Shown: positions 7,170 to 14,644 of the stretch, one piece after another
How the letters are laid out: every line of letters begins with the position of its first letter
How positions within the stretch are numbered: position 1 is the first letter of the stretch
The notes under the pieces: model-generated
The model's database searches: none
What the model saw: only the letters and a program-made list of their open reading frames with translations
Told to the model about the DNA's origin: nothing
Translations under genes and position numbers: made by a program
Assembly: GCA_031266495.1 (NCBI GenBank)
Contig: JAISAX010000895.1
Coordinates: 1 to 15,521, forward strand
Reading direction: 5' to 3'
Source: Opitutaceae bacterium
GTDB lineage: Bacteria; Verrucomicrobiota; Verrucomicrobiae; Opitutales; Opitutaceae
DNA length: 15,521 nucleotides

Positions 7170-7188
7170 GATGGCAATTTGCCATCAT
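7168..7188. promoter_or_regulatory. Perfect palindrome over antitoxin 1 start, auto-operator
   Basis: ATGATGGCAA (7168-7177), one central T, then TTGCCATCAT (7179-7188): ten perfectly paired bases per side. It covers two bases of the start codon and the 5' leader of the RHH antitoxin gene, the usual place for toxin-antitoxin operators. Confidence 0.75.
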
Positions 7189-7207
7189 TTGCGCTGGCGT
7201 CAAGGGT

Positions 7208-7627
7208 TCAGGAGGGGATGCCGACGGTGTCGGCAGGCCAGTTGACGAGGGTGCCAGCGTCATTGGTTGCCAGTTTGCAGCCTTCCTGCCGGGCGATCTG
7301 GACGAGCCAGATGTCCATCACCTGCTTGTGCCCCTGTGCCTTGGCGAGCATCACGCGGTTTGGCTTCTCCGACGCGTAAACGACGCGACCGGGATGCTTG
7401 CCCGACAACTCGGTTTCAACGGCGTCAATTGCCCGGGTCGCGCCACACACGCCGCTGCCCATGATAACGGGGTTCATCAGCATTCGCACGGTGGCAAGCC
7501 AGGTTTCCACGGCGATACCCCATCCCGATGGTTTGGCGGCATCCAGCCATGCGCGCGCCTCCGGATGGCCGCTGTGTTTCGCATACACCGCGGCAAAGAA
7601 TACGTCATTGTCGATCAGGTATTGCAT
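7208..7627 (-). CDS. PIN-domain toxin (VapC-like), module 2
   Basis: 139 residues. Acidic PIN positions are D6 in YLIDNDVFFA, E41 in VETWLATVRMLMNP, D105 in QVMDIWLVQIA, and D123 in ATNDAGTL. The start codon is one base after the antitoxin stop (TGA-G-ATG), so the pair is translationally linked. It ends 38 bp before the next module, so the two modules lie in tandem on one strand. It is not closely similar to toxin 1, arguing against a recent tandem duplication. A ribonuclease role is expected from the family. Confidence 0.87.
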   Translation of the reverse strand: MQYLIDNDVFFAAVYAKHSGHPEARAWLDAAKPSGWGIAVETWLATVRMLMNPVIMGSGVCGATRAIDAVETELSGKHPGRVVYASEKPNRVMLAKAQGHKQVMDIWLVQIARQEGCKLATNDAGTLVNWPADTVGIPS

Positions 7628-7628
7628 C

Positions 7629-7859
7629 TCAGTCGTAGAGGGCGGAATCGATGATTTCCTTGGTCAGTACAGGGGCATCCGGGGCGCCGGCAATCACCAC
7701 GCGTCCGGGGCGAATGTCGTCTCTGGATACGCGTTTTCTGGCGGGCGACGGGAAAGTCGCGCGACGCAGATAGTCGGAAACGGTCATTTTTTTCAGTTTC
7801 GCGGCATGGCGGACATTGCGCGCCTGTTCGGGAGAGACTTTGAAGGAGAGGACTGGCAT
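7629..7859 (-). CDS. Small antitoxin, probably RHH type, module 2
   Basis: 76 residues: MPVLSFKVSPEQARNVRHAA, then KLKKMTVSDYLRRATF. The strand-helix-helix pattern fits a CopG/RHH DNA-binding N-terminus. The C-terminal part (residues about 40-76) has two clustered basic and acidic segments suited to toxin binding and ends EIIDSALYD. It lies one base upstream of the PIN toxin. A near-palindrome over its start codon (7858-7875) is a candidate autoregulatory operator. The assignment rests as much on the neighbour as on the sequence. Confidence 0.8.
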   Translation of the reverse strand: MPVLSFKVSPEQARNVRHAAKLKKMTVSDYLRRATFPSPARKRVSRDDIRPGRVVIAGAPDAPVLTKEIIDSALYD

Positions 7860-7875
7860 GACGGTTTACCGTAAT
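7858..7875. promoter_or_regulatory. Palindrome over antitoxin 2 start, candidate auto-operator
   Basis: AT-G-ACGGT-TT-ACCGT-A-AT: symmetric apart from one mismatched pair and the central TT. It overlaps the start codon exactly as the palindrome of module 1 does, but with a different sequence, consistent with two independent RHH regulators. Confidence 0.5.
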
Positions 7876-7904
7876 ACGCGGACCACATCCGTCAAGCGGC
7901 CAGC

Positions 7905-7928
7905 GCGGTCCTGCCAGCGGTCCTGCCA
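7905..7928 (+). repeat. Tandem 12-bp direct repeat
   Basis: GCGGTCCTGCCA occurs twice head to tail, followed by a diverged partial copy (GCGGCTCTGC). It lies between antitoxin 2 and the element upstream of the sialidase-like gene. No function is apparent. Confidence 0.6.
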
Positions 7929-7962
7929 GCGGCTCTGCAATGGCGCTGTCGAACAGCAACTT

Positions 7963-7973
7963 GATAGGGAAAG
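7963..7973 (+). promoter_or_regulatory. Shared upstream element, copy 3 (sialidase-like gene)
   Basis: GATAGGGAAAG within ACTTGATAGGGAAAG (7959-7973), ending 63 nt before the start codon at 8037. It is identical over 15 nt to the element upstream of the lyase gene. A C8 run lies between it and the start. Confidence 0.6.
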
Positions 7974-8036
7974 TAACGTGAAGGTTGTGATGCGCACCTG
8001 TCTGGTCCTTCCTCCCCCCCCTCCAAGCAATCTCCC

Positions 8037-9329
8037 ATGCCAAAAGAACCGAACCCCGATTTCACCATTGTCGTTTCCTCTCCGTCTCCCGGGGACACCT
8101 GGTGCTACAGCCCCGGCCTTTGCCGGTGCCCGGACGGGGCGCTGATTGCGACGATGGATTTTGGCGGGCCGGGCGTGGCGCGCCTTGACGGACCCAAATC
8201 AGGCAATGGGGACGACAAGTCCGTCGGCAACCAGGGTCGCATCTATCGCTCGGAGGACGGCGGACGGACCTGGCATCTGCAAGCCCTGTTCCCGTTTTAC
8301 CACGCGAGGCCGTTTTACGCGGGCAAGGATAACAAGACGCTTTACGTGCTCGGGCATTCGCACGATCTGGTGATCATGCGTTCGGATGACAACGGGCGCA
8401 CGTGGTCGGCGCCCGCGACACTCACCCATGACGAGGTCTGGAGTCAGGCGCCTTGCAACGTCCATTACGCCAACGGCAGCGTGTATCTCGTCATGGAAAA
8501 ACAGCTACGTTTCGACGCCGCTTCGTGGCGGAGCAACGGATTTGGAGCGATCCTGATGCGCGGGCGAATGGACGCCGACCTGACGCGCCCGGAGGCATGG
8601 ACCTGCGCGCAGTCATTTTCGTTGCGCGATATTTGCCCGGAGCAGCGCATCCCGTTTCTGGGCGCGCCGTTTTTCCCGGTGAAGGACGGGCCGGAAGGCG
8701 AACTCGCGCCTGGCCGCCGTCCGTGGCCGCTCGGGTGGCTGGAGAGCAATGTCGTGCAAATCACCGACCCCGACCATTACTGGTACGACCCTGCCGGACG
8801 CACGTTTCACCTGCTCGCCCGCGCCGCCACCAACACCACCAATCTCGCCGCACTGCTCAAGGTCGTGGAACACGCCGACGGCTCCATGACGACCCATCTT
8901 CAGGAAACGCCCTGCGGTGAAAAAATGCTCTACCTCCCGCTGCCCGGCGGACAGATGAAGTTTCACATTCTTCAGGACACCTGCGCGCCCGACTCGACCA
9001 ATCTCTACTGGCTGCTGAGCACGCAGGCGACCGACAGCATGACGCGCGCCGAGCGCCTGCCCGCCGACCGCTTCAACGCCCCCAACGACGAACGCCAGCG
9101 CCTGCAACTGCACTACTCGAAAAATTGCGTGGACTGGTGTTTTGCGAGCATCGTCGCCACGGGCGCCACGCAAAAACAGGCGCGCCACTACGCGAGCATG
9201 GCCATTGATGGCGACGACCTGCTCATCCTGAGCCGTTCGGGCAACGAGCATGCCGCCTCAGCCCATAATGGAAATCTCATTACCTTTCACCGTGTGCGAA
9301 ACTTCCGCGCACTCGCCCATTTTTCGTAA
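8037..9329 (+). CDS. Sialidase-superfamily (BNR/Asp-box) protein
   Basis: 430 residues with no signal peptide, so predicted cytoplasmic. Two good Asp boxes (S-x-D-x-G-x-T-W) are seen: SEDGGRTW at residues 72-79 and SDDNGRTW at 116-123. A degenerate third, YSKNCVDW, lies late in the protein. These mark a six-bladed beta-propeller of the sialidase/neuraminidase superfamily. Many bacterial members are exo-sialidases, but the superfamily also covers other hydrolases and proteins of unknown activity; the catalytic Arg triad and Tyr cannot be assigned safely by eye. Its upstream element matches those of the aldolase and transporter genes, supporting a joint role in cleaving an imported glycoconjugate and then splitting the freed keto-sugar acid. 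The ATG follows a C-rich leader with no clear Shine-Dalgarno sequence. Confidence 0.85.
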   Translation: MPKEPNPDFTIVVSSPSPGDTWCYSPGLCRCPDGALIATMDFGGPGVARLDGPKSGNGDDKSVGNQGRIYRSEDGGRTWHLQALFPFYHARPFYAGKDNKTLYVLGHSHDLVIMRSDDNGRTWSAPATLTHDEVWSQAPCNVHYANGSVYLVMEKQLRFDAASWRSNGFGAILMRGRMDADLTRPEAWTCAQSFSLRDICPEQRIPFLGAPFFPVKDGPEGELAPGRRPWPLGWLESNVVQITDPDHYWYDPAGRTFHLLARAATNTTNLAALLKVVEHADGSMTTHLQETPCGEKMLYLPLPGGQMKFHILQDTCAPDSTNLYWLLSTQATDSMTRAERLPADRFNAPNDERQRLQLHYSKNCVDWCFASIVATGATQKQARHYASMAIDGDDLLILSRSGNEHAASAHNGNLITFHRVRNFRALAHFS

Positions 9330-9387
9330 CAAACCTGCAAGCACTTTTAGCCAGGATAGCACCTACACATCAACTCAATATAACGTC

Positions 9388-10341
9388 ATGAAAAATCATA
9401 TAAATCTTCCTCGCAAGGGAACACTCCTCGCACTCGTGACATGCGCATGCCTGCCGAGTGTCTTTGCCGACAACTATTCGTCCGCTGTCTCCGACGGTAA
9501 TCCGGTCGTGTATTATCGTTTGGGCGAGACCGCCGGCACCGGAACGGTGGCAAGCAGCGGTTCGGCTTCGATCAACGGCACGGTCAATTCCGCCACGCCG
9601 GGCGCAACCGGTCCGGGCGGGTCCACGTATCCGGGGTTTCAATCCGGGAATACCGGAATCACGTTCTCGGGAGCCAAGGCAAGCAACGTGTCGATGGATA
9701 CGTATGCCCTCGCGGGCCAGATCAACGGCGCGTCTGCCATCACTGCGGAAATGTGGATAAATCCCACCGCGTTTCTCGTCGATTCCTACTCGGGATCGGA
9801 TTTGCTTTCCATCCCCATCACCAGCACAGGAACCTTTAACGCGGGTCTTACTATCCAATTAAAAGCGAATGGGGACATCTTGCTCGGCGGAAGAAGTTCA
9901 AGCACGGAAGACAAATACGAGAACAAGACCTTTTCCTCGACAGGCGTTTCACTTTCGACATGGACGCATCTGGTCGCGATTTTCGACTATACGGGGAAGT
10001 CTGTTTCCCTTTACATCAACGGCCAGCAAGTGGGCAGCACACTAAGCGTCGCATGGGATTCAAACACCCTGAGCATCGGTGGAAACGCATCAACCGTCAG
10101 ATACAGCAAACTCGGTGGCAACGACCAGACCAGCGTGGCCGTAAATCCCTTTAATGGCAGCATGGATGAATTCGCCTTGTATAGTCGCGCATTGAGCGAG
10201 ACGGAAGTGCTCGCCCATTACAACGCCGCCATAACCGCAGCCGTTCCCGAACCCTCAAGCGGCGGAGCATTGGCTGGCGGGATTGCCTTTGCCGTTGCCG
10301 CGTTGCTCCTCGTCAAGCGTCGGCATCGTCATCTCGTTTGA
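9388..10341 (+). CDS. LamG-like (concanavalin-fold) protein with PEP-CTERM anchor
   Basis: 317 residues from the ATG at 9388; an in-frame ATG at 9250 overlaps the previous gene and would precede the signal peptide, so it is rejected. The signal peptide is MKNHINLPRKGTLLALVTCACLPSVFA. The body is Ser/Thr/Gly-rich with LamG/laminin-G-like features: VVYYRLGETAGTG, ITAEMWINPT, WTHLVAIFDYTGKSVSLYIN and MDEFALYSRALSETEV. The end is a textbook PEP-CTERM tract: AVPEPSS, a hydrophobic helix of about 18 residues, then KRRHRHLV. Such tails are processed by exosortase (EpsH/XrtA) and tie proteins to exopolysaccharide export. A surface carbohydrate-binding or adhesive role is inferred. It starts 58 nt after the sialidase-like gene and may be in the same transcript. 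Confidence 0.9.
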   Translation: MKNHINLPRKGTLLALVTCACLPSVFADNYSSAVSDGNPVVYYRLGETAGTGTVASSGSASINGTVNSATPGATGPGGSTYPGFQSGNTGITFSGAKASNVSMDTYALAGQINGASAITAEMWINPTAFLVDSYSGSDLLSIPITSTGTFNAGLTIQLKANGDILLGGRSSSTEDKYENKTFSSTGVSLSTWTHLVAIFDYTGKSVSLYINGQQVGSTLSVAWDSNTLSIGGNASTVRYSKLGGNDQTSVAVNPFNGSMDEFALYSRALSETEVLAHYNAAITAAVPEPSSGGALAGGIAFAVAALLLVKRRHRHLV

Positions 10342-10424
10342 GCCGGACAGGAACGTCCCTCCCTCCCCCCGCTGTGAGTAAAACCCTCGCATCAAATTCC
10401 TCAACATTGGGAAAACGAAAAATC

Positions 10425-11123
10425 ATGAAACTACCTCGAAGCATCATTGCCTTCACCTTGATCGAATTGCTCACGGTCATTGCCATCATCGGAATACTGG
10501 CCGCCATCATGATTCCCACGGTCGGCAGTGTCCGAAAGTCGGCCATGGGTGCCCGCTGCGTGAGCAATCTCCGGCAAATGGGACCGGCCTTTGCCGCCTA
10601 TACGATGGATCACAAGGACCGTTATCCGCTCCCCTACCAGCAGTATAACGGTAATCCTGACAACAATTGGTGGTATCATCTGGCTCCATACGCAGGACGA
10701 ATGGTTGCGACCTGGGAGGATATCAAGTCGGTCTGTGGTCCGACTGGCACACTCGGGTGCCCAGGCACCGATCTGAATGACACGAGGTGGCAAAAGCCGT
10801 GGGTAAGTTATAAAATGCCTGTTTCTCATCGCGATTATGTGCGCAGTCATGGAGGAGAAACTACCAGCGACATGGGTTTGCCTGTCCCGGTGATTCAAAA
10901 TCCGGCAAGTGCCATCCTCGTCACCGAAGGCCGGACGCATCCTTTTTTTAACACGTGGTCGGGCGAAGTGGCCGATGAAGTTACCGGCGTGGTTTATCCA
11001 CACAAGGATCAGCTCAACGCCTTGTTCGTCGACGGGCATGTGCGCACATTAACCCAAGCGAAACTCAAGGAAGGCTGGGATATCTACTATAAAAAGGCCC
11101 TCGTCGGTTACACGGCCAACTAG
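10425..11123 (+). CDS. Pseudopilin-like protein with H-X9-DG motif, paired with GH
   Basis: 232 residues from the ATG at 10425, with a short basic leader MKLPRSIIA followed by [20 protein letters not shown]; Glu is at mature position 5 (E14). The residue before the cleavage site is Ala, not the usual Gly. Near the C-terminus HKDQLNALFVDG fits the H-X9-DG motif of prepilin-processing-associated proteins exactly. A Trp-rich region (NNWWYHLAPY) and CVS/VCG/LGCPG cysteines are in the globular part. Upstream in-frame ATG at 10338 overlaps the previous stop and adds unlikely sequence. The gene lies 83 nt after the PEP-CTERM gene and 61 nt before a secreted hydrolase, mirroring the pseudopilin/GH pair at the left end. 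Export by a type II secretion-like system is expected; its role with the hydrolase is inference. Confidence 0.87.
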   Translation: MKLPRSIIAFTLIELLTVIAIIGILAAIMIPTVGSVRKSAMGARCVSNLRQMGPAFAAYTMDHKDRYPLPYQQYNGNPDNNWWYHLAPYAGRMVATWEDIKSVCGPTGTLGCPGTDLNDTRWQKPWVSYKMPVSHRDYVRSHGGETTSDMGLPVPVIQNPASAILVTEGRTHPFFNTWSGEVADEVTGVVYPHKDQLNALFVDGHVRTLTQAKLKEGWDIYYKKALVGYTAN

Positions 11124-11139
11124 TCTTTCTCCGAAGCGC

Positions 11140-11165
11140 ATTCCGGTTTTTTAACCGTCGGGAAT
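11140..11165. repeat. Hairpin between pseudopilin and hydrolase genes
   Basis: CGGTT-TTTT-AACCG (11144-11157) is enclosed by ATTC (11140-11143) and GAAT (11162-11165), with a bulge on the right. It lies in the 61-nt spacer. It could attenuate or protect the transcript and set the relative output of the two genes, or have no role. Confidence 0.4.
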
Positions 11166-11184
11166 CGACCGGCACTCATTTCTC

Positions 11185-13623
11185 ATGTATCCATTATTCC
11201 ACGCTTCCCTCGCTTTTCTGATTCCAGCGGTCTCGTTGTTCGCAGGAGCCTTCGAGCCGGTTGATATAACAACCCTTTTCCCGGAGGCAAATTCCACCGT
11301 CAGTATTGTATTTTCTGCTCCACCACAGAGTGAGCAGGGGAGATCACATACCTGGCGACTAACGGACTATGACGGTGTCTTGGCCAAAGAGGGACAGGCC
11401 GTGGTCAATGCTGCGGGAAATCTGGAGGTGGCGCTGACCTTGCCGGCGGGTTATTACGAGGTGAGATTTGACGGGAACAGCCAGTCTACCGGTTTGTGGT
11501 GCCACCCGGGAAACTCCGTGCGCAAGGACAATTTCATGGCCGTGGATACCGCGATATCGTGGCTGACAAAGCCGGAACAGCGGGAGGCGTTGATCCGGAA
11601 TCTTCCCAAATTTGTTGGCATGGGCGGCATGGCACGGGAACGGCTTTCGTGGCCCCAGATCAATCCGGCGCACGATCGTTGGGATTGGGAAACCAACCGG
11701 AAATTTGAAAGCACTCGCCGGCTCTATCAAAAAAATAGAGTGCCTGTCCTGGAGGTATTCCACTACGCGCCCAAGTGGGTGGGCTACGCTCAGGGTGGGT
11801 TGTTCCCTGACGATCTTGTGGCCAGCGACAAGGCGTGGCGCGAAATCACGCTGCGCTGGCAGCAAACCTGGGGGGCGCTGGAGGTCTGGAATGAGCCGGA
11901 GATTCGCTTTGGCGGTGATCAACCGGCGGACCAATACATTCCCTTGGTGAAAACAATCCGGCACGCGCTTCATGCTGTCGGAGCGCAAATTCCTGTTGGT
12001 GGTGGCGTCTTCTCCGCCATGAATCCCGGCTACCTTGATCTGGCCGCACGCAACGGCCTGCTGGACGAATGTGACTTCGTTTCCTTTCACTACTATGGAG
12101 ATCCTCTCGGACTGCAGGGACTGGTCGCGCAATACCGGGACTGGCTCGCCAGATTCGGGCGCGAATCCAAGCCGCTATGGATGACGGAAGCAGGTCTGGC
12201 ATATCCTCCTGACGCGGGCGGACGTCCGACCAAAAAGGTGCAGGCGGATGTATCGCTTACCTATGCGATGCAACTGGTGGAAGCACGTGCCTGCGGGATA
12301 GAACGTTTTTTCCCTTTTGTGTATGCGGACTACAGTGAACGCAGCGGCACACGCAATTATGGCATGCAAGATCGCACAGGCTCTCCACTGCGCATGCTGG
12401 CGGCATCCGGCTATGCGGGTCAGATGTTGGACGGGATGGATTACTTGGGGGATGTGTCATTGAACAAGATTCCCGGGGCGAAACGCATTCGGGTGTTTGC
12501 ACCTGCGGGTGAGGATGCTTCCGGACCAGCGGGCATCGTCCTGATGGTCATTTATACCGGAAGTGTTTCGCCACACGCGGAGGTGACGTTGCCCTTTGAG
12601 GTTCAGTCGGCTGCGGGAATCGATGGTCGTCCTCTCTCTGTTGCGGAGGGTGGCCGAAAGGTATCCATCAGCGATGGTCTGGTCTGGCTTCGTGTTTCAA
12701 GGAAAGCCCTGGAAGGTATTTTAGATAAGGATACGGATGCCATGCGACTGTTCCGGATTGGAAAGAAAACGCTCCCAAGCCTGCCGCCTCCATCGTCAAT
12801 TGTCATTCAGCCCCAAATTGCGCCCAAGGATCTGGGGGCGATTTCCGCCAGCGGGTATTTTCTGCCGCCAGATCGTTCCCATCTTTCAGTCTCGGTGGTT
12901 GTCAATAATTTGGGAGACAGTTCACGCACGGTCTCAGTCCAGGCCGCAGGTGCTCCTGACGTAGCGGTGACGCTTGGCGCAAGATCACGGAAGGTTGTGC
13001 CGCTAAAGATCGATCTGTCGGCCTTGCCGATTCAGAAGGCTGCCAATAACCTCACATTGTCCATCAAGGCGACTTCCAATGACGGGGAGAGAATCGCCCC
13101 GGCTGAAATGGCACTGATACCTGCGAGTGGATTATCGGAACACTTACGGGGTAGCAGTTATCAGTTTTCCTTGGTCGTGAACGAGGCATATCGTTGGAAT
13201 CAAAGCGCCAACGGGGCCATTACCTCTGGTCTCCAGCCATCCGGGACGTGGGGATTCACAGTAAAATTCAAACCGGGTGCGGATCGTTGGGCGTACCCGA
13301 GCTACGCGGTTCCGCAGGAAGTCGATCAGGAGAAGGTGAGCGGGGTGTTGGTGCGGGCCCGTTGTTTGAAACTGGCCACGGTGAGGCTGCTGACGTGGGA
13401 TGGGCATGGAAACATGAGCCAGACACGTTTTGCCATTTTGCCCGCCGATGGCCAATGGCATGTTGCCTATGTCCCATTGGCATCTCTAACCCGGACAGGC
13501 TACCATGGGACGGAAGACCACATCGCGGACGTGACAAAACTGGCGCGAATCTCAGTGGGCTTTAACTCGGGAGCGGATGAAAACACACTTGAGATCAGCG
13601 ATCTGTATTTGATTGAAAAGTAA
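11185..13623 (+). CDS. Large secreted clan GH-A glycoside hydrolase, multidomain
   Basis: 812 residues. A signal peptide covers about residues 1-22 (MYPLFHASLAFLIPAVSLFA). A beta-domain reaches to about residue 110, then a TIM barrel with the clan GH-A pair: E237 in LEVWNEPEIRF (acid/base) and E335 in LWMTEAGLAYPP (nucleophile), 98 residues apart. FVSFHYYGDP fits a barrel strand end. Beta-sandwich regions fill about residues 440-650, and the last 150 or so (from SSYQFSLVVNEAYRWNQSA) look like a carbohydrate-binding jelly roll. GH39-like and GH5-like enzymes with such architecture attack plant or host polysaccharides. The gene follows a pseudopilin gene by 61 nt on the same strand. It converges on the gene ending at 13652 with only 28 bp between. 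Base composition is a little more AT-rich than in the lyase region. Confidence 0.88.
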   Translation: MYPLFHASLAFLIPAVSLFAGAFEPVDITTLFPEANSTVSIVFSAPPQSEQGRSHTWRLTDYDGVLAKEGQAVVNAAGNLEVALTLPAGYYEVRFDGNSQSTGLWCHPGNSVRKDNFMAVDTAISWLTKPEQREALIRNLPKFVGMGGMARERLSWPQINPAHDRWDWETNRKFESTRRLYQKNRVPVLEVFHYAPKWVGYAQGGLFPDDLVASDKAWREITLRWQQTWGALEVWNEPEIRFGGDQPADQYIPLVKTIRHALHAVGAQIPVGGGVFSAMNPGYLDLAARNGLLDECDFVSFHYYGDPLGLQGLVAQYRDWLARFGRESKPLWMTEAGLAYPPDAGGRPTKKVQADVSLTYAMQLVEARACGIERFFPFVYADYSERSGTRNYGMQDRTGSPLRMLAASGYAGQMLDGMDYLGDVSLNKIPGAKRIRVFAPAGEDASGPAGIVLMVIYTGSVSPHAEVTLPFEVQSAAGIDGRPLSVAEGGRKVSISDGLVWLRVSRKALEGILDKDTDAMRLFRIGKKTLPSLPPPSSIVIQPQIAPKDLGAISASGYFLPPDRSHLSVSVVVNNLGDSSRTVSVQAAGAPDVAVTLGARSRKVVPLKIDLSALPIQKAANNLTLSIKATSNDGERIAPAEMALIPASGLSEHLRGSSYQFSLVVNEAYRWNQSANGAITSGLQPSGTWGFTVKFKPGADRWAYPSYAVPQEVDQEKVSGVLVRARCLKLATVRLLTWDGHGNMSQTRFAILPADGQWHVAYVPLASLTRTGYHGTEDHIADVTKLARISVGFNSGADENTLEISDLYLIEK

Positions 13624-13651
13624 TGTCCGCTATCGCGTGCCCCGGCAGGAT

Positions 13652-14644
13652 CTACTCCGGTTCCCAGAGATTCATTTGGACGGGTTCCAGCCCGGAATAG
13701 TCGGGATTGAACTTCTTGGGGTCTTCCAACCAGTCGGTGAATACGCCGCGCGCGAACTCATCTCGTAGCAATATTGTCAATACGTTTCCATTCAGGGAAA
13801 CTTGAATGTCATCACGTTTGGAATCCGCTTTGTTCCAAGCATTGCAAATGGGTTCAAAAAGGCGCTCCCGGACAAAACGGCACAGGTTGCGCTGTCTGTC
13901 TCGTCCAAGATAATTGAAGATTCCGTCTGTAGTGAGAGTCAGGATTGCATCCGTTTTGGCCTGCAGGGGAAGTCCGGGGTCGCTGGTGTGGATTTCACAC
14001 AGTAATTGAACCCATACTTGCTTGAGCATGGCTTCCCGGGCGTAGTGCGGTTTCTTGCTGTCGTAGTCTTCAGCTGAATACACCAGCAAGAGTGGCGAGG
14101 GATCCGTGTCCGGTCCTTCGCTTTTCAGGATTTGTGCGCGCGTCCCGGAAGTGCCAACCACGGCGGCAAAGGCGGAGTCCCAGACATAATCCACTCCATC
14201 AGCGGTGGCGTCCAGCCCATGCACGGATGTTTCCCCTGGGTGTAGTTGCCGGGCGCGCATCTCTACTTTGAGTAACTCAAGATTCTCCTCCATCAAGACA
14301 CGGCGCTTTTCGGGCAACACATAACAGAGGAGCGCCGATTGAAATGGAGTGACTATTTCCTTAAAACTGGGGCCTGTCGCGAGCAGATATCCTCGCGCTT
14401 GTTTTGATGTCGAGCTGGCCGGGGTGAATGATTCGCGTTTGGCCTCAAGGCAGAGGGCGTGAGTTTGTGCCAGATTGCCGAGTATCATCTCCGGTTCGGG
14501 TGCACTTGATATTGCCAGACCGGATTTTTGGATGGATTCAATGGTGGCCGGCGGCAATGGCAGGGGAGCTTCGACCATAAGGAAACGATAGCCCCAGCGG
14601 TGGAACAACGGCGTCACGCGCGGGAATTTCCTCCGGTTGGTCAC
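13652..14644 (-). CDS. Unrecognised protein with possible PD-(D/E)XK nuclease core
   Basis: 330 residues from a GTG at 14644 (MTNRRKFPRV). I do not recognise the family. The segment SAPEPEMILGN, then HALCLEAKRESFTP and SKQARGYL, resembles a PD-(D/E)XK nuclease core (acidic residue, strand, E-x-K, then Q in a helix); this is suggestive only. The C-terminal half is mixed alpha/beta and ends LEPVQMNLWEPE. The true start is probably the ATG at 14708 (MNRDELIKDPIFQFNLLLWM). That frame is clearly protein-like and overlaps the corrected stop of the upstream gene by 4 nt (ATGA), but it is off by one base from this frame. A one-base insertion between about 14600 and 14660 would explain it. The gene is either decayed at its 5' end or carries a sequencing error. 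Confidence 0.65.
   Translation of the reverse strand: MTNRRKFPRVTPLFHRWGYRFLMVEAPLPLPPATIESIQKSGLAISSAPEPEMILGNLAQTHALCLEAKRESFTPASSTSKQARGYLLATGPSFKEIVTPFQSALLCYVLPEKRRVLMEENLELLKVEMRARQLHPGETSVHGLDATADGVDYVWDSAFAAVVGTSGTRAQILKSEGPDTDPSPLLLVYSAEDYDSKKPHYAREAMLKQVWVQLLCEIHTSDPGLPLQAKTDAILTLTTDGIFNYLGRDRQRNLCRFVRERLFEPICNAWNKADSKRDDIQVSLNGNVLTILLRDEFARGVFTDWLEDPKKFNPDYSGLEPVQMNLWEPE

Noticed and set aside
8014..8021. C8 run before the sialidase-like gene as a phase-variable promoter element
   Set aside because: Short, outside the reading frame, and similar C-rich leaders occur before the pseudopilin gene (near 10358-10370); no reason to assume switching.
1..13623. The two pseudopilin/GH pairs as arms of a composite mobile element
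   Set aside because: The pairs are only distantly similar at protein level, no transposase or terminal repeat was seen, and spacing between the genes differs (4-nt overlap versus 61-nt gap).
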